From contig CAKQXY010000005.1 in assembly GCA_934292725.1 (NCBI GenBank), positions 37,288 through 101,287 of the forward strand: a DNA stretch of 64,000 nt. Direction: 5' to 3'. This DNA comes from an uncultured Lachnospiraceae bacterium (GTDB lineage Bacteria > Bacillota > Clostridia > Lachnospirales > Lachnospiraceae). Under the pieces are notes generated by a model, which did not search any database, was not told the DNA's origin, and saw only the letters and a list, made by a program, of their open reading frames with translations. A program made the position numbers and the translations under genes. Positions 52,747 to 62,302 of this stretch are shown piece by piece. The stretch's first letter is position 1. Every line of letters begins with the position of its first letter.

Positions 52747-54744
52747 TTATACAAGACGACGATATCCGATCGGCTGCTTGTTATAGAATACATTATCTAC
52801 TACGATACCTCTCTCTGCACTTGCTGCATGAACCATCATGCCGCCGCCGATGTAGATTCCTACATGGCCTGGGAAGCAGATAAGATCACCTGGCTGCAGC
52901 TGCTCGTATGATACAGCCTGTCCATAGTTGATCTGTGAGCCGGAGTAGTGCGGAAGGCTGATACCGAATGCTGCGTATACGTTCATGGTAAATCCAGAAC
53001 AGTCAACACCGCCTCCTGGTGTCAGGTTTGTACCGCCCCATACGTAGTTACACTGACCTACCCACTGCATTGCATAGTCTACGATAGACTGTCCATTACC
53101 GCTTGGAGCTGGTGCCGGTGCTGGAGCTGCTGGCTGCGTTTCCGGTGCTGCCGGCTGTGTCTCTGGTGCTGCCGGCTGTGTCTCCGGTGCTGCCGGCTGG
53201 GTCTCTGGCGCTGCCGGCTGTGTTTCCGGTGCTGCAGGCTGGGTCTCTGGCGCTGCTGGCTGTGTTTCTGGTGCTGCCGGCTGTGTTGCCTGAGTCGGTG
53301 CCGGGTTTGCATATACTTCAAGGTTAGAGCTAAAGTCACCATAATACATGGTTACAACATTATAGCCCTCCTGCTTTAAGGTCATACCTACCTGCGGTGA
53401 ATACCATCCGTCGTAAATATCCTTTACAGTTCCATCGCTGTAGCTTACTCTTACAAACAATTCTGCGGTGTAGACAACATCACCCACATACTTTGTACCA
53501 CCCTGATAGCAAGCCTCAATACCTGTTACAGCTGCTACAGTTGGAACTTCTACACTTATAGTTTCATCAGATGCTGAGCTGCTTGGTGCTGCAGTCTCGC
53601 CTGTACCATTTGTTGTATTTCCTTCTGAAGATGCATCTGTTGATGGCTGTGTCTGAGTTTCCTGTACAGACTCTGCTGCTGCGGAGGATTCTGCTGCTGC
53701 CTCGCTTGATGCTACTGATTCTGCAACCTGAGTAAAGTAGCCGGAATCTGATGCTAACTTATATGCTGCATCTGCAAGTGCGAGTGCACTTTCCTGCTCC
53801 TGCTTTGAGGTTGCTGCCAGATCTTCTAATCCAGAATCTGCTGCAAACTCACTGTAGTATCCAAGAAGCTCTGCTGCGTAAACGATAGCTGCATATGCAC
53901 GATAGTAGCCTTCGCCAGTTCCCTCTGCCATTGCCTGCTCGTATACGTTTCTGGAGTAGTTGATATCGATCATGAAGTTCTCCAGCTCCTGAGATACAAA
54001 TTCATTGTCTACCTTCTGAGCCTGAGCGAACTGAGTCTTAATGGTGATGCCGGACTTTGAAACATATCCAACCTCATCATTTGAAATATGTATCTTTACG
54101 AAATCACCCTGATCTTCGATGATTGCGTACTCTTCATCCTTATATACTGTTCCAACAACCTTTGCGCTTTCAGATGCACTGTCGCGGACATTTAACTGAT
54201 CTGCTGTAACAACTGCATAGCGATTCTGGATATTGTCCTCAGCAGTCTTTGCTGCTGTGCCAACTAATACATAAGCTGCGCTTACATAACCTTCTACATC
54301 GCCGCAGGTGATACGATACCAGCTGCCTTCGCTGTTGTTTACGGAACTTTTGATGTTAACCTGGCAGTTACTGAAAAGTCTTCCAACTGTTACACTGCCT
54401 GTGGACGGCTGCTCACGCACGTTTAAGTAACCTGCTGCGCTTACCAGTCCTACATTAGAAGCATCTGAAGTGACAGCAACAGTAGCGGCCATAACGGTTT
54501 TTGGCTCTTCGGTTTCTGTCTCACTCTCAGCCTCAGATGTTGCCTGAGCCTTAGGAACAAGATAATCTAAGATTGCCTCATCCGGAGTTTCCTCTCCTGC
54601 GTAGTAGTTATTCAATGTAACAGCCATGCCTGCGATTGCGCTCTCACCCTCAAGCTCACCTGCAGATGCCGGAACAAAAAATGCACCGGACAGCATAGAC
54701 GCTGCTAAGATTGACGTAACAAATCTGTTTCCTTTGATCTTCAT
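52747..54744 (-). CDS. Secreted cell-wall hydrolase: two SH3b domains, Ig-like domain, NlpC/P60
   Basis: About 665 aa. A signal peptide (NRFVTSILAASMLSGAFFVPASA) is followed by two SH3b wall-binding modules (AAGYLNVREQPSTGSVTVG; ADQLNVRDSASESAKVVG). A helical and Ser/Ala-rich spacer and an Ig-like segment (GIEACYQGGTKYVGD...VSYSDGTVKDIYDGW) come next. A PT-rich linker with eight QPAAP units precedes a C-terminal NlpC/P60 peptidase (VDCSGFTMNVYAAFG, Cys; GHVGIYIG and MVHAAS, His). It cleaves peptidoglycan stem peptides, likely at division or wall turnover. ATG at 54744 is preceded by AAAGG. Confidence 0.92.
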   Translation of the reverse strand: MKIKGNRFVTSILAASMLSGAFFVPASAGELEGESAIAGMAVTLNNYYAGEETPDEAILDYLVPKAQATSEAESETETEEPKTVMAATVAVTSDASNVGLVSAAGYLNVREQPSTGSVTVGRLFSNCQVNIKSSVNNSEGSWYRITCGDVEGYVSAAYVLVGTAAKTAEDNIQNRYAVVTADQLNVRDSASESAKVVGTVYKDEEYAIIEDQGDFVKIHISNDEVGYVSKSGITIKTQFAQAQKVDNEFVSQELENFMIDINYSRNVYEQAMAEGTGEGYYRAYAAIVYAAELLGYYSEFAADSGLEDLAATSKQEQESALALADAAYKLASDSGYFTQVAESVASSEAAAESSAAAESVQETQTQPSTDASSEGNTTNGTGETAAPSSSASDETISVEVPTVAAVTGIEACYQGGTKYVGDVVYTAELFVRVSYSDGTVKDIYDGWYSPQVGMTLKQEGYNVVTMYYGDFSSNLEVYANPAPTQATQPAAPETQPAAPETQPAAPETQPAAPETQPAAPETQPAAPETQPAAPETQPAAPAPAPAPSGNGQSIVDYAMQWVGQCNYVWGGTNLTPGGGVDCSGFTMNVYAAFGISLPHYSGSQINYGQAVSYEQLQPGDLICFPGHVGIYIGGGMMVHAASAERGIVVDNVFYNKQPIGYRRLV
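53125..53290. repeat. 21-bp tandem repeats encoding the ETQPAAP linker
   Basis: Eight in-frame QPAAP units on the minus strand, most preceded by ET (a 7-aa, 21-bp period). Neighbouring units differ only at silent positions. They make a flexible linker before the NlpC/P60 domain and are prone to length change. Confidence 0.85.
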
Positions 54745-54963
54745 ATATACCAAGCCTTTCTTTATAAAACCTCTTTACATTCTTATCTGCGAGCGAGTAA
54801 GCTTGCACTCCCTCGCTAGTGTCACTGTAACAATTCACGAATGAATCATTACTAAATATTACAAAATTATTACACTTCGAGGGGCATTATAACAAAATTA
54901 TTACGAGATGTCAAGTGAAATCAGGATAACGATTAAGAAAGAGAGCGCGTTTTTCGCCAAAAA

Positions 54964-55021
54964 AGCCACCTGCAATCGGGAAAATGGCACTTTACTATGC
55001 CTTTCCCGATATTAGGTGGCT
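54964..55021 (-). terminator. Terminator of the PrsA-like gene
   Basis: On the minus strand AGCCACCT/AGGTGGCT outer and ATCGGGAAA/TTTCCCGAT inner stems around a loop of about 18 bases, followed by a U-rich run. It is only a few bases after the stop at 55027. Confidence 0.88.
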
Positions 55022-55026
55022 CTTAA

Positions 55027-56415
55027 TTATTTACTCTCTTCCTCCGAAGAAACTTCGCTTACTGCTTCCTCTGTCTCATCTGACTCACTTGATTTTTCTG
55101 CTTTTGATGATTCTTCCTCACTTGTTTCATTTTCTGAGGTTTCCTCACCACTAGTTTCACCTTCTGAGGACTCTTCCTCGCTTGGTGCTACGTAAACCGG
55201 AGTTGTAAAGCGGATTGTATCAATCACATCCTCATCTACCTTAAACTTGGATGATTCGTCCTGAATCTCGGCATACTTCTCTGAGAATAAAGCTGTCTTT
55301 CTGCTTTCGATCTCGGAATCGATGGCACTCTGACGTGCTTCCTCATCGTTATCATCAAGGCAGCGGATGATGTAGATGCTGCCGTCATCGCTCTTATATA
55401 CAGTACACTCGTCTGTTGCAAGCGCCCACGCAGCTGCATTATATACAGCAGTTCCATCCTCACTTATGGAAATCTCAGAATTTGTTGCTGTGAAGTGACT
55501 GTCATTTTGATAATCACTTATAAAGTCTGCTGCATCATTTCCTTCCTCAAACTCCTTAAGGATCTTATCTGCTGCATCATTCATAGCATCCTGACGTTCC
55601 TGTTCTTCTTCTGAAAGTGTTTCTGATTCAGTTGAAGCTTCAGTGTCTGATTCTGAGGAAAGTTCTGAGGTCTTCTCGCTTGATGCTTCCTCAGTTGATG
55701 CTTTTTCACTGCTTGCTTCTTCTGTGGAAGTCTCATCATCCTTAGATATACTTTCTGTTTCTGTATTCTCTACAGAAGATGATTCTTCGCTGCTGCCTTC
55801 GTCACTTGATGCTTCTGTAGTTGCCTCAGCAGCTGCTGTCGTCTCTGTCAGCTCACTTGGCGTCAGCTTTACATATGCAATCTTTTTGCGAAGGAACTCA
55901 TCATCACCAACTGTTGTATCAACATCAGCAACAAGATCCATATAAACAAGATTTGCAATTGCATTCTCTGTATATGTCTTTTCAATCAGCTCATCTGTTG
56001 CACCGACTGCATCCAGATAATCCTCTGCTTCTGTCTGAAGCTTTTCAATTGCCTCATCTACCTTTGCTTTTTGGTCACCACTTAACTCAATGCCATTTTT
56101 CTTTGCATACTCATTTAATACAAGTGTCTGGCGAAGCTGTGACAGAGACATCTGCTTGATGTAATCGCCAACTGTCATGCCTGAACCATCGCCCATATCG
56201 TTGCTGCAGATGTTTGATCCAAAATAGGATTCATAGGTATACTCCATGGAACGTATCATATAAGTAACCTCATCCAGCATGATATTTGTATCGCCAAATG
56301 AAACAGCAACTGTATCCTCTGGTGCCTTGTTCTCTAACTGTTCGCATCCGCCTAATGTACTAACGGCAGTAGCTGCTGCGAGGGCTGCTGCTGCATACTT
56401 CATAATTCGGTTCAT
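55027..56415 (-). CDS. PrsA/SurA-like foldase lipoprotein with acidic Ser/Glu tracts
   Basis: 462 aa. A lipoprotein signal with lipobox LGGC (Cys near residue 24) precedes a SurA-N-like helical region (residues 40-180: SMEYTYESYFGSN, QLRQTLVLNEYAKKNGI). About 85 residues of Ser/Glu/Thr-rich acidic sequence follow, then a parvulin-like C-terminal region of uncertain activity (NDAADKILKEFEEGNDAADFISDY), and finally another Ser/Glu-rich tail. A chaperone or peptidyl-prolyl isomerase role for secreted proteins is inferred. The acidic tracts resemble the tail of the exported FKBP foldase at 20.6 kb. Confidence 0.82.
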   Translation of the reverse strand: MNRIMKYAAAALAAATAVSTLGGCEQLENKAPEDTVAVSFGDTNIMLDEVTYMIRSMEYTYESYFGSNICSNDMGDGSGMTVGDYIKQMSLSQLRQTLVLNEYAKKNGIELSGDQKAKVDEAIEKLQTEAEDYLDAVGATDELIEKTYTENAIANLVYMDLVADVDTTVGDDEFLRKKIAYVKLTPSELTETTAAAEATTEASSDEGSSEESSSVENTETESISKDDETSTEEASSEKASTEEASSEKTSELSSESDTEASTESETLSEEEQERQDAMNDAADKILKEFEEGNDAADFISDYQNDSHFTATNSEISISEDGTAVYNAAAWALATDECTVYKSDDGSIYIIRCLDDNDEEARQSAIDSEIESRKTALFSEKYAEIQDESSKFKVDEDVIDTIRFTTPVYVAPSEEESSEGETSGEETSENETSEEESSKAEKSSESDETEEAVSEVSSEEESK

Positions 56416-56515
56416 AAATTTACCTCACTCTATTTCTATATTCTCTGTCAACGACCCAACGTGCATCTTATTTATCGGGCGTCTCGTGAACTTTGTTTTT
56501 CATTTTAGCATGATT

Positions 56516-59500
56516 TTATGAAACAATCAACGTTTTTATATCGCTTAACAGTTTTTTCAATGTTTTCAATGTCAGAGTTTTTTCCTTGACTGCGCCATCT
56601 CCTGCCTTCAATAAGAAATAAGGATTGTCTTTGTCAAGCAAGCGAAGTGCACCGCGGTAAGACTGTATCAGATCCGGCACACGCATCGTATCGAATTTTG
56701 CTTTTGGATGCATGAACAGGCGAATCTCTGTTGACGATGACTTAATTTCTTTAATATAGAGAGAATGCGCATCGGCACGAAGGATTGACACCTCAAGCAA
56801 GTTGGTGACTGACTTTGGAACACTTCCAAAACGATCGATAAGCTCGTCTATCATATCCATTGACTCTTCCTCTGTCTCGACTGCCGCAATGCGCTTGTAG
56901 ATTTCCATCCTGTCTTCTTCGTTTCGTATATAGCTGTCTGGAATGTAAGCGCTGATTGGAATGTCCACCGTTGTTTCGAAGGTTTCCTCCATCTCAAGCT
57001 CACCCTTTTCTTTTTTGACAGCCATATTTAACATCTTGCAGTACAGATCATAGCCTACCGCTTCCATATGACCGTGCTGCTCACTGCCAAGCAGATTTCC
57101 AGCGCCTCGAATTTCAAGATCGCGCATGGCAATCTTAATACCAGAGCCAAGATCTGTATACTCACGAATTGCCTGAAGACGCTTTTCAGCCTCCTCTTTT
57201 AAAATCTTGTTTCGCTGATACATGATAAAAGCATAGGCAGTGCGGTTTGAACGGCCGACACGTCCTCTTAGCTGATACAGCTGTGCAAGTCCATATCGGT
57301 CAGAATCGTGGATGATAATAGTATTTACGTTTGGAATATTTAAGCCTGTCTCTATAATAGTTGTGGAGACAAGCACATCTATATCACCGTTAACAAAGTC
57401 CATCATGATCTGCTCTAGCTGACGCTCTGACATTTGACCATGTGCAAAGGCAACATTTGCATCTGGCACAAGCTTTGCTATCTGTGCCGTAATCTGATCA
57501 ATATCCTTGACGCGATTATACACATAGTAAACCTGTCCGTCTCTGGCAAGCTCTCTGTTTATTGCTTCACGAACCATCTCCCAATTCATTTCCATTACAT
57601 ATGTCTGAATCGGTCTTCTCTCATACGGTGCTTCCTCTAACACACTCATATCGCGCACGCCTATCATACTCATATGAAGTGTTCTCGGAATCGGTGTTGC
57701 CGTTAGTGTCAACACGTCAACATCTTTTTTAAGTTGCTTGATCTTTTCCTTGTGCGTGACACCGAATCGCTGCTCCTCATCTATAATCAAAAGGCCTAGA
57801 TCTTTAAAGACAACATCCTTTGACAACACACGATGCGTTCCTATTACAATATCGGCAAGACCTTTTTTTAAGCGCTCAAGTGATGCCTTGATCTGCGCTG
57901 ACGTGCGAAATCGTGACAAAAGCTCAATTCGAATTGGATAATCCTTCATTCGCTCAACAAATGTATTGTAATGCTGCTGGGCAAGAATAGTTGTCGGCAC
58001 AAGAAATACGACCTGCTTACTGTCCTGCACAGCCTTAAAGGCAGCTCTGATGGCAATCTCTGTTTTTCCGTAACCTACATCACCGCACACTAAGCGGTCC
58101 ATGATTTTAGTGCTTTCCATATCAGCCTTTGTCGCATCAATTGCTGCAAGCTGATCTGCTGTCTCATCAAATGGTACAAGCTCTTCAAATTCTTTTTGCC
58201 ATACAGTGTCTGTTCCATACTGATAACCGTGACCGCTCTGACGCACTGCATAAAGCTCAACAAGCTCCTTTGCAATGTTGTTGACTGCTTTTTGAACACG
58301 GCTTTTTGTTTTTGTCCACTCCTGGCCGTTCAATTTGTTAAGCTTTGGCTGCTTAGACTCGGAATCGGCATACTTTTGGATCATATGAAGCTGTGTGACA
58401 GGAAAATAAAGCTTTCCGCCGTCACCATATTCTATCTTAATATAATCTTTTGTTACCTTATCCACAATCTGTCGCTCTGTTCCGCGATAAATCCCCAGTC
58501 CATAATTTTCATGCACTACATAATCACCAGGCTTTAGCTGCGCAAAATCACTTATTCGCTGTCCCTGATAGCGGCTCTTTTTTTCTTTTTTCTTTTTCTT
58601 AACACCAAAGATATCGCTCTCTGTGATAACAGCAAATTTTAGCATCGGATATAAAAAACCACGGTGAAGGTTTCCGTAAGTGACCATGATCTCACCAGGA
58701 TTTATCTTTTTATCCTCATCCTCGCTGTAATATGCCAAAAGATCATACTCTATAAGCTGATTGACAATGCGATTTGCGCGAGTTCTTGACGGACACAGAA
58801 GGACGATGCGGTACTTTTCCTTCTTCCAGTGTGTCAGATCCTTTATTAAAAGTTCAAAGCCTTCACGGTAGGTGTTCATGTTCTGAACATTTACTGCATA
58901 GCTGTTTACCACCGTAAAGTCAGCAAGGCGGCTGTCAAGTGAAGACAGTGCTGCAACCTGACCGCGCTCAAAGGCAGCAAGCACATGTTTTGCCGGTGTT
59001 AAAAGTGCTGTCTGACCTGGCAAAAGAAAGCCCTGCTCTAAACGATTTTTCATGCTTTCCTCAAACTCAGCCTGCACACCATCACCGCGCTCTTTAAGAC
59101 GCATTGGCTCATCAAGAAAAACTAACGTGTTCTTTTCATCAAAATATTCAGAAAGACGAACAGTGCGCGGATAAAAATAGCTTATATAGCTGTCTGGTGC
59201 CTCTAAGACAACCTCTTCGCCAAGTGCCTCTAATATGCGGTTTGTCTCCTCGCGAAGACGCTTTGCCTTGTCTGGCTCCTTTACTTTTTTAAAGACAGCT
59301 AACTGGCTCTCAAGCTCATTTTGAATCATTCCCACAGCACGCCGTCTTGCCGTATCATCTGCGATCACCTCTGCCGCTGGAAAAACAGATACGGACTCGA
59401 TCTGATCCATTGAACGCTGGCTCTGCGGTTCAAAGCAGCGAATAGTATCTATTTCATCTCCCCAAAGCTCAATTCTAACTGGAACCTCCATTGTCAATGG

Positions 59501-60043
59501 ATACACATCAGCAATGCCTCCGTGAACAGTAAACTGTCCCGGTTCCTCCACACGTCCTACACGCTCATATCCCATCACAGTCAGGTCATGCTTTAGCTTT
59601 TCAAGATCAAGCTCATCGCCTTCTTTTAGCTTTATCACATGGCTCATCAGCTGTTCAAACGGCACCGCCGCGCTCATAAGCGCATCTATTGTTGTGATGA
59701 TAACCTTTGCCTCGTTTTGATAAAGTGCTGCAAATGCCTTCATGCGCTCTGCAATGATAGCATTTCCCTGCAGATCTGCGCTAAAAAAGATCAGGTCACG
59801 CGGTGGAATCACATAGACCTGACTGCAAAATAATTTATAATCTTCTTCAATTTCCCTTGCCCGCTGTTCATTGTACGTCACAACAAGCTGCACTTTTTTC
59901 TCTCCAAGAAAGGTGCTCATAAAATGCACCTTCTCGGAGTCGATACAGCCTGTCATGCCTACCGGATCTGTTCCCTTCAAAAAGTCTCTTGAAAAGTCTT
60001 CATATTCCAGCAGGTCCGTCAGCGGATTTGCAAAAATACCCAC
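56516..60043 (-). CDS. mfd: Transcription-repair coupling factor
   Basis: 1175 aa, full length. UvrB-like N-terminal modules are followed by the RNA-polymerase-interacting domain (KPGDYVVHENYGLGIYRG, about residues 510-530). The RecG-like motor has Walker A GDVGYGKTE, DEEQRFGV and TLTATPIPRTLHMSM, and there is a C-terminal TRCF domain. It releases stalled RNA polymerase and recruits UvrA. The start is GTG at 60043 with AAGGAGG upstream. It follows pth by 59 bp in the same direction. Confidence 0.97.
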   Translation of the reverse strand: MGIFANPLTDLLEYEDFSRDFLKGTDPVGMTGCIDSEKVHFMSTFLGEKKVQLVVTYNEQRAREIEEDYKLFCSQVYVIPPRDLIFFSADLQGNAIIAERMKAFAALYQNEAKVIITTIDALMSAAVPFEQLMSHVIKLKEGDELDLEKLKHDLTVMGYERVGRVEEPGQFTVHGGIADVYPLTMEVPVRIELWGDEIDTIRCFEPQSQRSMDQIESVSVFPAAEVIADDTARRRAVGMIQNELESQLAVFKKVKEPDKAKRLREETNRILEALGEEVVLEAPDSYISYFYPRTVRLSEYFDEKNTLVFLDEPMRLKERGDGVQAEFEESMKNRLEQGFLLPGQTALLTPAKHVLAAFERGQVAALSSLDSRLADFTVVNSYAVNVQNMNTYREGFELLIKDLTHWKKEKYRIVLLCPSRTRANRIVNQLIEYDLLAYYSEDEDKKINPGEIMVTYGNLHRGFLYPMLKFAVITESDIFGVKKKKKEKKSRYQGQRISDFAQLKPGDYVVHENYGLGIYRGTERQIVDKVTKDYIKIEYGDGGKLYFPVTQLHMIQKYADSESKQPKLNKLNGQEWTKTKSRVQKAVNNIAKELVELYAVRQSGHGYQYGTDTVWQKEFEELVPFDETADQLAAIDATKADMESTKIMDRLVCGDVGYGKTEIAIRAAFKAVQDSKQVVFLVPTTILAQQHYNTFVERMKDYPIRIELLSRFRTSAQIKASLERLKKGLADIVIGTHRVLSKDVVFKDLGLLIIDEEQRFGVTHKEKIKQLKKDVDVLTLTATPIPRTLHMSMIGVRDMSVLEEAPYERRPIQTYVMEMNWEMVREAINRELARDGQVYYVYNRVKDIDQITAQIAKLVPDANVAFAHGQMSERQLEQIMMDFVNGDIDVLVSTTIIETGLNIPNVNTIIIHDSDRYGLAQLYQLRGRVGRSNRTAYAFIMYQRNKILKEEAEKRLQAIREYTDLGSGIKIAMRDLEIRGAGNLLGSEQHGHMEAVGYDLYCKMLNMAVKKEKGELEMEETFETTVDIPISAYIPDSYIRNEEDRMEIYKRIAAVETEEESMDMIDELIDRFGSVPKSVTNLLEVSILRADAHSLYIKEIKSSSTEIRLFMHPKAKFDTMRVPDLIQSYRGALRLLDKDNPYFLLKAGDGAVKEKTLTLKTLKKLLSDIKTLIVS

Positions 60044-60102
60044 GATTGACCCTCCTTATTATAATCTCCCTGTCCCCGATGGCTTCACCAGGGCTGAATA
60101 TC

Positions 60103-60675
60103 TCATTTTGTTTTCTTCTGGTTATAATGGTTCATTGTTGCCTCTAGTCCGTTGTTCATTAAGGAGCAGACTGCCTCTGCTGCTTCTTTGTAGCCGTCTT
60201 CCATTGCCTTTTTTTCTTCGCCCTGGAAATGGCTAAGTACAAAGTCTGCCAGATCCATCTTTGGCGGCTTTGCTCCGATTCCGACACGCACTCTTGGAAA
60301 ATCCTGTGAATTGCAGTGCAGAATAATGTTTTTCATGCCATTATGACCGCCTGCACTTCCTTTTCCGCGCACGCGAAGCTGTCCTGGCTCTAAGTTAATA
60401 TCATCATATACTACAATTAAATCAGAAATATCTGTTTTGTAGTAATTCATGACCTCCTGAATGCACTCTCCGCTTAAATTCATGAAGGTCTGAGGCTTTA
60501 CCAGAACAACCTTTTGTCCCTCAATTGCGCCTGTTCCGATTAAGCCCTTGAATTTTTTTGTTGTTACATCAATATTGTATTTGTCAGCAAGGTAATCAAT
60601 AACCTCAAAGCCAACGTTATGTCTTGTTCCTTTATACTGTGCGGTTGGGTTTCCCAGACCTGCTATGATATACAT
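60103..60675 (-). CDS. pth: Peptidyl-tRNA hydrolase
   Basis: 190 aa. GLGNPTAQYKGTRHNVGFEVID holds the catalytic His; KPQTFMNLSGE and VVYDDINLEPGQLRVRGKGSAGGHNGMKNI (Asp and Gly-rich loop) are intact. It recycles peptidyl-tRNA. Gene order pth-mfd is common in Firmicutes. Confidence 0.97.
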   Translation of the reverse strand: MYIIAGLGNPTAQYKGTRHNVGFEVIDYLADKYNIDVTTKKFKGLIGTGAIEGQKVVLVKPQTFMNLSGECIQEVMNYYKTDISDLIVVYDDINLEPGQLRVRGKGSAGGHNGMKNIILHCNSQDFPRVRVGIGAKPPKMDLADFVLSHFQGEEKKAMEDGYKEAAEAVCSLMNNGLEATMNHYNQKKTK

Positions 60676-60712
60676 GTTTTTCTCTCCTCTGTTTTTATCT
60701 ATGGTTTCTAGT

Positions 60713-62281
60713 TCAGTTTGTTATGCGGTCACTCATTCCAAGTGAATCGGCAAGCGCCTGCAGATCAAAATCTTCCGGCACTGTGATACCATTTACCGGA
60801 AGCGGTCTGCGTCTGTCAAAGACATCATATACGTCAAACAGATCACTTGTGAGTACCTTTTCTGGGTAAACCATCTGCTTAAACATCATTTGGCCATCCA
60901 TGTTGCGACGGCCCTGACGCATGTAGTTTGAGCCATACTGCAGCCAGTACTGAGTACTGTCTACGTTGCAGAAATATCTAAAGCCCACATCCCAGAGCTT
61001 TTTGAATTTTTCATTTTCAAATGTGTACTGTGATGGTCTCCAGTCTCCTACATCAGCACCTAACGGATATAAAATAATATCTGTATCTCCGATTATAGAT
61101 TCTACTTCACGCTCCCACATATCTGTATCCCATACAAGATGTTCATAGCTTGTACTTGTCATATTCAGATGACCCCAGCTGTGGCTGGCAAGTTCCCAGC
61201 CCAGATCGCGAATTGCCTGTGCAACTTCTCGTGCTGTCTGCTTGTCCTGCTCAATATTTTTATTTGGTGACGTATGATCTTCGCGCTTTTCTTTATCGTT
61301 TGCCGGCGTAGAAACGTAATAGTCACAATTTTCATTGTACCAGAAATCACTTGTGCGATAGCCTAAAATACCATCGTATCCGGTAAATGCCAGAATGCCC
61401 TTTGAGCCCTGATAAGAAAAATCAGGATGTGCTTCAATAAAATCCTCTAAAACAGTCAAAACGTCATAAGAACCATATGATACACTTCCATCACGCTCAA
61501 CATACTCATTTACAACCTTGCCGTTTTCATCAAGACAAAGCTTTGTCGCAAATCCAGTTCCTGTCATATACTCATAATAGCATACGTCGTCTTCGGACAG
61601 CACAAATGGCTTTTTTCCTCTTGGAAGATAAATTGGCTGCTGCACCATCTGCACGGTGCCGTCTGGCTGCGTTTCCATCTTTGCAATCTTATGAAGGCTT
61701 ATCAAAACATAACCTTTGTCATACATAGACTGCATTATATCCTTAAATTCTTCGATGGTCGTCATTACCTGATCATAATCGCTGCTCTTATAGCTGGCAA
61801 ATGCAAGCTCGCTGTCCACAATAAGACTATGGAAAAAGATATGAGTAATCTTATCATAATCTGTCCACTGTACAGCCTGTGATTTCAAACTCTCATAGCT
61901 TTGAATGCAGCTGACATATGTTTCATTATCTGCATAGCCAGGTATTGACTGAATCTGTGCAATTGCACCGTCATAATCGTACTGCATCGCCTTTAAATTG
62001 GCAGCCTGTACGACTGGATCACTGCTTTGTACAAGAGCACCATCCGCAGCCGCCTCCGTTGCCTTCCATGTTTCATATTCCACAGGTGCTTTTGTTGATG
62101 CTGCCTGATCTGACTGCACATGTGGAAGCGTTACTGGGCGCAGGCATACCAATGCTACTACTCCAAGACCTGCACATGCAATTACAAGCAGCACCAAAAG
62201 TATGACAATAGGCGCACCTGATTGGCCTCTTTTTATTTTCTTTTTCTGATAGTCTTCCCAGCTGCGTCTTTTCTTTGCCAT
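60713..62281 (-). CDS. Membrane-anchored polysaccharide-deacetylase-like protein (NodB fold, divergent)
   Basis: About 522 aa. One N-terminal membrane helix (SGAPIVILLVLLVIACAGLGVVALV) and a long extracytoplasmic region follow. NodB-like motifs are diverged: HSWGHLNMTS for the metal His pair, an acidic FVLSEDDVCYYEY where the first Asp motif belongs, and PLGADVGDWRPSQ further on. Activity on wall or surface glycans is possible but the metal site needs checking. ATG at 62281 has GGAGG five bases upstream. The adjacent gene encodes GBS-Bsp-like repeats, a common partner of wall enzymes. Confidence 0.78.
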   Translation of the reverse strand: MAKKRRSWEDYQKKKIKRGQSGAPIVILLVLLVIACAGLGVVALVCLRPVTLPHVQSDQAASTKAPVEYETWKATEAAADGALVQSSDPVVQAANLKAMQYDYDGAIAQIQSIPGYADNETYVSCIQSYESLKSQAVQWTDYDKITHIFFHSLIVDSELAFASYKSSDYDQVMTTIEEFKDIMQSMYDKGYVLISLHKIAKMETQPDGTVQMVQQPIYLPRGKKPFVLSEDDVCYYEYMTGTGFATKLCLDENGKVVNEYVERDGSVSYGSYDVLTVLEDFIEAHPDFSYQGSKGILAFTGYDGILGYRTSDFWYNENCDYYVSTPANDKEKREDHTSPNKNIEQDKQTAREVAQAIRDLGWELASHSWGHLNMTSTSYEHLVWDTDMWEREVESIIGDTDIILYPLGADVGDWRPSQYTFENEKFKKLWDVGFRYFCNVDSTQYWLQYGSNYMRQGRRNMDGQMMFKQMVYPEKVLTSDLFDVYDVFDRRRPLPVNGITVPEDFDLQALADSLGMSDRITN

Positions 62282-62302
62282 TTGTTCCTCCATTTTCTTT
62301 GT

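Noticed and set aside
53079..53342. Open frames on both strands through the ETQPAAP repeats
   Set aside because: Low-complexity shadows of the 21-bp repeat within the NlpC/P60 gene.
54745..54963. ydaO (c-di-AMP) riboswitch upstream of the NlpC/P60 gene
   Set aside because: Only a small GAGCGAG/CTCGCT-type hairpin is present; the conserved ydaO blocks are absent.
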